From Rhinopithecus roxellana (Eukaryota; Chordata; Mammalia; Primates; Cercopithecidae): DNA of 64,000 nucleotides. The stretch's first letter is position 1; every line of letters starts with the position of its first letter. This document shows positions 56,640 to 64,000 of the stretch, piece by piece. The stretch covers positions 13,607,602 to 13,671,601 of the forward strand of contig NC_044570.1 in NCBI RefSeq assembly GCF_007565055.1. Reading direction: 5' to 3'. Below the pieces are notes generated by a model. That model saw only the letters and a list, made by a program, of their open reading frames with translations. It ran no database searches and was not told the DNA's origin. Position numbers and translations under genes: made by a program.

Positions 56640-58320
56640 TGATGCTAGTAACACAGGCAACAGAGAAAACCAAAAGTTGTACCAACACAAAGAAAGTATT
56701 AATAATTCATAGATTATTTTTAAAGACCTAAAGACTAAATACACATCAAACAACCAAGCTGCCAGCTTATGTTTTTGTTATAAAAAGCCCATCATCAAGT
56801 ATAATCAATGGCCTACACCTTCAGTACTATGGACATCTGTGAAAGGTCTTTACCAATGAAGTACCTAAGGCAGTTTATCAGTGTCTGTATAACGATTTAA
56901 GAACAAAAGATACACAACATATGGCTGAGCCATATTCCATTCTTTAAGGACATATAATACCATTGAATACTCTATCATTTGTACTTGAGTACTTGAGTGT
57001 AGCCTACCCTGAGAGTAATATTTGTATGCAAAGAACATATGGCCTGAAAGGCTTGCTTTTTCTTTTTTTGTTTGTTTGTTTGTTTTTTTTTTTCCAGGAA
57101 ATGTTCCCAACAGTGAAGTATTTTTAAGAACAGAAATGTTTTAGCATGTCTGTAGGGCCCTTGATACTGTCTGAAGTTTTATTATTTGAGTACCTAAAAG
57201 TTATCACATAAAAATGGAAAATACGAAACAATAACCTGCAGAGGAGGGTGCAATGTTGTTTAATAGGTGAGGTTGTGTTCAGTGAGTAAAATCAACTAAT
57301 TTAAAAGGCAAATGAAATTTTCTTACTCTTCTCCCTAAAATTTAACTTCATTGTTTTTATAAGAAAAAGTACATAGAAAAATCTTGCTATAATGTACAAA
57401 GATGTAGACTCTTACGTTTTGGGTTTATCAAATACTGAAACCTGTTGAGAGAAAATATTTTACCTGTATTCTGCTAGTAATTATAACTAACAAACCAAAA
57501 AAGACTATAGAAACTAAGCAATCTTAATAGTGTTTTGTAGAGACTGGAAGTAGTGCTGATTTTAATGAGCTGTAATAGACCCTGCATAGGAAATACTTTA
57601 AGGAAATAAAAGTTTACTAATTTTACAGCAGAATCTGAATGACACATTATAATAATATGTTTCTGAACATGAGATTAAGAAACATCCTTCAAATAAGTAA
57701 GATTATACCTATGGTAACAAAGCAAAACTAAGCCCTTTCTTACACTATTACATAAATTACAATGAAGATTATGGAAATGTTTATATTAATAAAATATCTT
57801 TCTTGATAGTATAATTAACCTCTAAGTACTTTAAATCAAAAATAAAATGTGTAACAGAAATGACAGGAAGGTTTACTCCCTTACAGATGACACTGAAATA
57901 TATGATGAACCAACGAATACGTGACGGGGTTGTTGGGACCCTCAATTACATTTTCTAAATATGCATTGTAAAAAAATGTAAATAAACTAAATCTTTACTG
58001 TCCTTACAATCACGACTATAGTGTATTTAAAATAGTGTTCTAAAAGAGACATTTTAGGTATCTATTAATATATATTTCTAGTACCATATATAAAATGTAT
58101 TATGTTTACTCTGAGAACACCATTATTTGTTTTTAACTGGATTTCCTTTAAAGAAAAATATTCTGCATGGGGACTTTGGAGTAGTAGAAACTGTTAAGGT
58201 GTATGAATGGAATAAGTTTCAGCTATAATTATACAAATAAGTATTACAAATATGCAAAGAAGATAGAAGTAGTAAATGTCAAGGTAAAAAAGTTAGAGAA
58301 ATATGTGTCAAAAATGAATT
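56640..58320. other. No gene seen
   Basis: AT-rich, with a GTTT/T-rich run at 57060-57095. The minus-strand frame at 56865-57110 has no recognisable domain. Confidence 0.5.
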
Positions 58321-58321
58321 C

Positions 58322-58610
58322 CAGGCCAAACACTGTGGCTCACAGTTGTAATCCCAGTAATTTGGGAGGCCGAGGTTGGCAGATATCCTGGGGTCAGGAT
58401 TGCAGCCAAGCCTGGAAAATATGGTGAAACCCCATGTTTACTAAAAATACAAAAATCAGCTGGGTTTGATCATCTAGGCTTGTAATCACAGCTGCTCCAG
58501 AGGCTGAAGCAGGATAATTGCTTGAATCCAGAAGGAATTTGTTGCAGTGAGCCAAGATCATGCCTTTGCACTCCAGTCTGGGTGATACAGCCAGACCCTG
58601 TCTCTAAAAA
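58322..58610 (+). repeat. Alu (old)
   Basis: It runs from aggccaaacactgtggctcacag to agaccctgtctctaaaaaat with many changes. Confidence 0.85.
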
Positions 58611-58744
58611 ATAAGTATATCCATTGTCACAGACCTGGGAAGGGGAGTAAAAGTAATGTAATAAGACAAGGGAATTCAACTGAATAACTTGGTGTTCTGC
58701 CTCTGAGGGGAATGCAGATTGTAATAGTGGCTTTAACAATTACT

Positions 58745-58851
58745 CACCAGTTGCAGTGGCTCATGTCTGTAATCCCAGCACTTTGGGGCTGAGACTAGTG
58801 GATCACAAGGTCAGGAGATCGAGACCATCTGGTGAAACACCATATCTGGTA
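58745..58851 (+). repeat. Alu cut by the gap
   Basis: It starts accagttgcagtggctcatgtc and is Y-like at ggtcaggagatcgagaccatc. A run of N begins in its left arm, so the contig probably broke in the repeat. Confidence 0.85.
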
Positions 58852-58951
58852 NNNNNNNNNNNNNNNNNNNNNNNNNNNNNNNNNNNNNNNNNNNNNNNNN
58901 NNNNNNNNNNNNNNNNNNNNNNNNNNNNNNNNNNNNNNNNNNNNNNNNNNN
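58852..58951. other. Assembly gap, 100 N
   Basis: There are exactly 100 N, a gap of unknown size. It starts inside a young-looking Alu. Confidence 0.99.
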
Positions 58952-59058
58952 TCCATTTTTATTAAACATTCCAGGTGTTTTTCAAAAATACCTAAGATTA
59001 AATCTTTAGATGACAAACAAAACATGACTCTTGTTATCTGTAACAAGATAAAGATTAC

Positions 59059-59198
59059 CTTTTGACACATTTCTGCCAGAAGTTGCTCTTCTATTTCTCT
59101 CTTATATTCATTGAGCTTTATTTCTAAAGACTCAAAGTTTCTATACTGAAGATAAGTATCTGCCAACTGATCATCATCAATAAGTAGAAAGTTGTCAG
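59059..59198 (-). CDS. TTC6: Probable TTC6 exon upstream of the TPR array
   Basis: The 140-bp exon has acceptor tttttaatag and donor gtaatctt. After two leading bases it reads DNFLLIDDDQLADTYLQYRN, then FESLEIKLNEYKREIEEQLL and AEMCQK, ending in phase 0. It is strongly helical and acidic, with no stop. The transduced exon at 27750-27879 starts in phase 0 on the same strand, so the two would splice in frame. That exon pairing is the reason for the TTC6 name, since I do not recall this part of the protein well. The exon lies on a different contig from the other TTC6 exons. It may be the native gene while the exons at 24-28 kb are a copy. Confidence 0.6.
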
Positions 59199-59514
59199 CT
59201 ATTAAAAAGTAACAGGTCACATTAGAACACAGAAGCATCAGGAGGTACATAAGAGGCCAGACTTCTCATTCAAAAGTAAAGAGTATACTTAGGGGAAAGC
59301 ATAGGTGTCTCCAATTTACTTTGAAATGCAAAAAAAAAAAAAAAAAAAACCCTGCAAGATAGATGAATATGTGGACAGATTAAAATGATGACACATATAT
59401 AACATAAATGTTTCAGTGAAATACCAGTGGTAGGTATCTAAGTGTTGACTAGAATTCTTTCAACTTTCCCATATGTTGAAAATGCTCAGGCATTTACCAC
59501 CATCCACCATGCCC

Positions 59515-59572
59515 AGCAAATGTATTAATTAATTAATTAGTTAATTAATTAATTAATTAATTATTTCTTTTG
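59515..59572. repeat. (TTAA)n tract
   Basis: About 11 TTAA/ATTA units with one TTAG interruption lie inside the decayed Alu. Confidence 0.9.
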
Positions 59573-60228
59573 GAGAGACAGAGTCTTCCCATGTTGCCCA
59601 CCCAGGCTGATCTCAAACTCGTGGCCTCAAGTGATCCTCCTGTCTAGGTCTTCCAAAATGCTGAGATCACAAGAATGAGTCACTTTGGTTGTAACTTCTA
59701 AGAATAAATCTGAAAAATGTCCTTCCCAAGCATGTTACAGATCCTGGAAGGAATAAGGAGAAATATTTATCAATCTCACTACATAAAAATTAAAAGTTTG
59801 CATATGGCATAAAATAAAGAAAAATAATACACTGGAAAAAATAGTTGCAATAATATGGAGGCATAACCAGGATTAAAATGATGACATTTAATATTGTTAA
59901 GCGGCTCTTACAAATCAGTTAAAACAATAGAGAACAAAACTGAAAAATGGGGAAAAGCATGCACAGATTAGAGAAAAAAATAAAATGTCTACCAAGTAAG
60001 AGCAAGATTATCAGATGTTGAATAAACATGAACAAAATCATAAATGCAAATTAATGACACAAAGGAACCATTATTTTCCCTAGAACACCATTAAGATCAA
60101 AAGTTTGATAACGCTAATGTTGGCAATGGAGTGGAAGCATAGCTGTGCTCATTCACTTGGTAGAGGAATGTCTCAGGGCTTATATATATTTAAAATGCAA
60201 GTGTGTTTTAATCTACTCATTCCAAATC

Positions 60229-60324
60229 TGTCAATTCACACAGCTATACATTTACACTAACACAAATGGTGCACACTGTCAATTCACACAGCTATACATT
60301 TACACTAACACAAATGGTGCACAC
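60229..60324. repeat. Perfect 48-bp tandem duplication
   Basis: The unit starting tgtcaattcacacagctata occurs at 60229-60276 and again at 60277-60324 without a difference. It is inside the old L1M fragment; the related copy near 53950 has one unit. Confidence 0.92.
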
Positions 60325-60454
60325 TGCATATTGGCTGCCTCTATCGGAAAAGAGCAAACAATAAGACAACTAAATCTCCACAACAGGGGGACAAATATTT
60401 ACTTTAAAAAATAATCAATGTCAATATATTGCTACAGACAGATATATTGGTGGA

Positions 60455-62115
60455 TAGGAAAAGCAAAAAACAAACAAACAAACAAACAAAAAACAAAAAC
60501 AAAACCAAAACTTCACTTCCCTAGAATCCCATTTCAGCAGCTTATGCTTGGGATATGAAGTATAGGAACAAATTCTGCCAGTTCATCACACCTCTGTGGA
60601 CTGCTGGAAAATATAACCAAAATATTAAACAACAAAAGACTGCTTTTATGTTACAAGCATATCCAAAGGTAAGCCTGTTGCCACAAAATGAGATTTCAAA
60701 AACCTTTAAGGAAGCAGAGACATGTTCACACCAGATAACTTAAGCTTTAAGAAGATATACACAGGATGTATCTACACAATTTAAATGTAAAATATGCTTT
60801 TGAAATGCATATTGCAATGAAAACACATTGAATCATCCCATTCCTAGCTGTTAATCCAAATATAAAGTATGCCTACAGATGTTTGATGCTCAAATTAAAT
60901 TCAGGCATATCAATATACTTTAAAGCGGAAGTGTTCATTGCCCAAACTATTAAAAAAGCACACTAGTGTTTTCTATGTGATGTCAAGGTCCCTCATCCAA
61001 ATGTATTACAAACCCACTCGCTAGTTTCAGAACCTGTAAGCCAGATTTATAACACGGGCCTAATCTTACTAAAATGTGTTCATTATATAAATGCTTTCTG
61101 CTCCTGTGTTTATGTCAGTTCAATTTGAACATTCTCCTTTAAGTGACTCAAACAACATATTCTCAATGGTTTCAAAGACACTGTAATGTTTCAGATAGAG
61201 TCTTGAAACTCAAACATTGGATGAATTTAAATGTGAACTACTCGTTACAGGTTACACTTTTAAAATTATGGAACAGATGAAGCTAATTCTGATACTTTGA
61301 GTGTGCCCCATCCCCCCAGTCCTTCAACATTTGGTGTACCTTTTCCCTGCTCATCTTGACTCAACATGTCACACACAGGAGCAAGTTGGACTAGAAGACA
61401 CAATGGTTGCAGGTTACCTGGCGGTAGAGGGAAGGCGAACGACTGAAAAAAAACAGTGTTCAGGTTAACTACTGAGAAAAGCCTCTGGGGAAGCCCTGAG
61501 TGGCTTAGAGTGAAACGGGTTTTAAGGAACATCAAGGAGACTTCATTTCCACCTGTCCCCAATGAGGCGCACTTGTGTATTCCTAAGTCATCAGGTGCCA
61601 GCCTTCTCATCAACAGCTTCCTCCCAAACCTCCTCATTCCCCCAGTCACGGCCCGAGTTGAATGCCCGGCCCAGAGCGGACAAGATAAGGGAAAATCTCG
61701 GCCCTCAGAGCCTTGCCTCTGTCCCAGGGGAGTAACATACTCACAAGTTTTGGAGATTGGGATGAGGGCATCTTAGAAGAGAAGCCACATTCTGTTTGTT
61801 CCCCACAGCTACACATTTGGAAATGATCCTAGGTTCTCCTGTTGTCCTCAATTCCCCAATTTAATCTACTATCTAATTCTGTGTAGCTACCTCCTCAGGG
61901 CCTCTTGGTACAAGTGTTGCTTGGAGATTCTTCAAAGACCCCTGTTAAAAGCAATGGAAAACTCGAGCAGTCCCTGAATACACACTCATGCCAATGCAGG
62001 TATATCCGTCATGGCAGTGCTTTATTTTCATTACATATTGGAATTCTAAGTAATACTTGTTTTGTGGGTGAAGGGGAGGTGGTGGATGTCAGAGACATTT
62101 TATTAAAAAATATTG
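60455..62115. other. No gene seen
   Basis: A CAAA-rich stretch lies at 60470-60510, then unique-looking DNA. Positions 61270-61740 are richer in GC and have opposing open frames (61266-61649 minus, 61456-61776 plus) with no recognisable domain or splice structure. Confidence 0.5.
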
Positions 62116-62119
62116 AAAC

Positions 62120-62372
62120 CGGGCTGGGCACGCTGGCTCATGACTCTTATCTCAGTAGTTTCAGAGGCTGAGGTCCGCAGGTGACTTGAGGCTAGGAGTT
62201 CAAGCCCCGCTTGGGCTGTAGGGTGAAACCCTGTCTATACTAAATATTACAAAGCGTACCCTGGCGTGATTGTTTGTGACTTTAATCTCAGCTACTCAGC
62301 AGTCTGAGGCAGCAGAATCTCCTGAAGCTGGGTGGCTGAATTTGCAGTGAGTCAGCTTGTGCCACCGGCTTT
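62120..62372 (+). repeat. Decayed Alu
   Basis: It runs from ccgggctgggcacgctggctc to gcagtgagtcagcttgtgcc with heavy divergence and no A tail. Confidence 0.75.
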
Positions 62373-62384
62373 GGGAATCTTGGC

Positions 62385-62525
62385 TCTAGACCGGTGCTGT
62401 CTATTGCATAGCCACTATCCACATGTGACTATTCTGGTTTAAACTAAAATTCAGTTCTACTACAGTTACAGTAGCCACATTTCTAATATGCACTCACTGG
62501 CTTTCATATTGGACAGCCACAGATG
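62385..62525. repeat. hAT-type MITE relic
   Basis: Both ends are visible: gaccggtgctgtctattgc and catattggacagccacagatg form the inverted ends. It is the third copy of this family in the window. Confidence 0.7.
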
Positions 62526-62974
62526 TACAACATTTGCAGCCTTGGAGAAGTTCCACAGATGGACAGTGTGGATTCCCAATGTGTGTCTCATCTTTGCCCA
62601 ATACCCTCAAGTCTTGCCTAAGTGATTGCAGCTATTCCCTTCCCTTTCTGTGACAATGGGGTCATTTTCTCCCAGGGTTTTCCCATTCTTCCACTTCACC
62701 TGAGAGTTTTCTTTTTCAAAATTGAACAAAAAATTACAGCCTTCTTACCACTTCAGCTGTTTACAAAAGCAAAATCAAATTAACAACTCACACCAAGCAC
62801 AGAATGTGTATGAAGTAAGCTCTGGCTTCTGCCCATCTCTATAGTTGAAACAGTACCCCCAGTGCAATTGTTCCTTTGAATTCCCTTGCTGTCCGTCCTC
62901 CTGCTGACTTAGCAACATGTTGCTCAACCATTTGTGGCTTCTTATATGGGAATGAGTGTGTGGATGCATGTTAT

Positions 62975-63052
62975 CTCCCTTACACACCGACACACCCCAC
63001 ACTCGCACCCACACATACAAACCACACACACTCAAACACACACAAACACACA
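62975..63052. repeat. CA-rich low-complexity tract
   Basis: An imperfect run of CACA/CACC/CAAA units. Open frames on both strands here come from the repeat. Confidence 0.85.
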
Positions 63053-63334
63053 CTTGTCCCCACCATTTTATTGGCACTGCTGCTTCAATGTTTGTGCTGA
63101 AGAAAGTAACAAGCACTTCCTTTGGCAAACTTCAGCTCTAAAATTTATCCCAGCCATAATTCATAATATGATTGTTTACTTCTTCAATTTTTAACTCTCC
63201 ATCCTTTTCTCCCATTACATTCTCTGGAGAATTACTACTAGTTCTCTAGTTTTTCATGGCTGTGCATGTCATGTCATTCCTGCTTGTCTTTATTATCCCA
63301 TTTTTCTATATCAATCTGTGTTTCTCATCTATTT

Positions 63335-63490
63335 TCTAAAGCAGGGGCAAAGGTTTTCTTCTTTGAAAGACCAGATGGCGAATATTATTGGCTCTGTGGG
63401 ATACCCTGGTTGCAGATAACACTTAACTCTGTCATTGAAGTGTGAGAGTAGCTTAGATGGTAGTGGGAATGTTGACAAGGCTATAGTTCC
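63335..63490. repeat. Old MITE relic
   Basis: The sequence aaagaccagatggcgaatattattggctctgtgggata resembles the common old hAT-type MITE with '...ccagatagtaaatattttaggctttg...'. No gene is seen around it. Confidence 0.55.
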
Positions 63491-63593
63491 CCAACTCACA
63501 TGGTAGTTCTGGTCACATTGCAAGGAAGTAAGAGCTAGATAGAACCTAGCTTCATTGGATTTCAAATCCCTTGTGTCAGAAATACACACAGTG

Positions 63594-63905
63594 GGCCTGG
63601 CATGTAGCTCAGGCCTATAATCCCAGCACTTTGGGAGGCAGAGGTGGGTGGATCATGAGGTCAGTTGATCGAGCCATCCTGGCTCGCACAGTGAAACCCC
63701 GTCACTACTAAAAGTGCAAAAAAATTAACCAGGTATGGTGGAGGGTGCCTGTGGTCCTAGCTGCTAGTGAGGCTGAGGCAGGAGAATGTCATGAACCCAG
63801 AAGGTGGAGCTTGCAATGAACCAGATCCCGCCACGGAGACTCCAGCCTGAGGTGACTGAGCGAGATTCTCAACGTCTCAAAACAAAAACAAAACAAACAA
63901 ACAAA
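63594..63905 (+). repeat. Alu (Y/S-like)
   Basis: It runs from gggcctggcatgtagctcaggcc to an A-rich tail with CAAA units. The repeated gatacacacagtg after it and aatacacacagtg before it give the target-site duplication. Confidence 0.9.
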
Positions 63906-64000
63906 CACAAAAAGATACACACAGTGGTGTACCATTGTATAACCATCCAGTGTTCCACCCATCCATCATTCACCTATATTTTATATTTTATTTATCATGT

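Larger units (their letters stand above)
59490..60450. repeat. Old Alu plus L1M composite, unsplit relative of 45.6-54.2 kb
   Basis: A decayed minus-strand Alu (to about 59690) joins taacttctaagaataaatctgaa and L1M ORF2 sequence at the same place as at 45920. It continues across ttaagcggctcttacaaatcagtt without the ERV. The later part matches 53660-54130. Confidence 0.65.

Noticed and set aside
59515..59572. Short regular repeats considered as a CRISPR-like array
   Set aside because: It is a simple TTAA microsatellite, and the genome is a primate's.
62775..63200. Open frames of 60-117 codons on both strands
   Set aside because: They run through the CA-rich tract and show no domain or splice structure.

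Overview
This is nuclear DNA from a primate, most likely an Old World monkey (Cercopithecidae). It is about half interspersed repeats, with many Alus, L1s of several ages, MIR/L2 relics, hAT-type MITEs and endogenous retrovirus pieces. The Alu at 6471-6771 carries a set of four changes that I know from the cercopithecid AluYR lineage. Host coding sequence is sparse and split into exons. The window is three contigs separated by two gaps of exactly 100 N (30671-30770 and 58852-58951), so order and distance across the gaps are not certain.

Contig 1 (1-30670). Positions 1-17960 are a repeat-dense tract holding a retropseudogene of ADI1 (9879-10407), nested and tandem Alus, MER5-type relics and a palindromic MITE. 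Positions 17963-28042 are the main object: a full-length young L1 with both ORFs open (338 and 1275 codons), followed by 3.9 kb of non-L1 DNA. That DNA ends in an AATAAA hexamer, a poly(A) tract and a perfect 13-bp copy of the sequence just before the L1. I read the whole 10 kb as one retrotransposition event with a long 3' transduction. The L1's own poly(A) signal is CATAAA, which would favour read-through. The transduced DNA carries three exons of TTC6 (a TPR protein) on the opposite strand, with introns and splice sites. After the insertion comes a GC-rich, CpG-dense block at 28.35-29.9 kb with GC boxes but no convincing gene.

Contig 2 (30771-58851) holds a class I ERV pol relic (30.9-31.7 kb), LTR-like sequence and a possible retrocopy of an unidentified gene (34.7-35.3 kb). 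It also has two minus-strand exon-like blocks with matching phase from a gene I do not recognise (37.5-38.1 kb). Further on are an internal L1 fragment fused to a class II (HML/betaretrovirus-like) ERV whose gag runs straight into env, and an LTR-flanked old ERV at 46.07-53.64 kb that splits an L1/Alu composite. A long CT-rich tract lies at 55.5 kb.

Contig 3 (58952-64000) holds a further minus-strand exon (59059-59198) whose phase and splice sites fit directly upstream of the first transduced TTC6 exon. It also has an unsplit relative of the L1/Alu composite from contig 2, followed by old repeats.

The only complete protein genes are L1 ORF1 and ORF2. TTC6 is represented by four of its exons. 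If the transduction reading is right, three of them are a retrotransposed copy rather than the native locus, and scaffolding may have joined the contigs because of that shared exon sequence.
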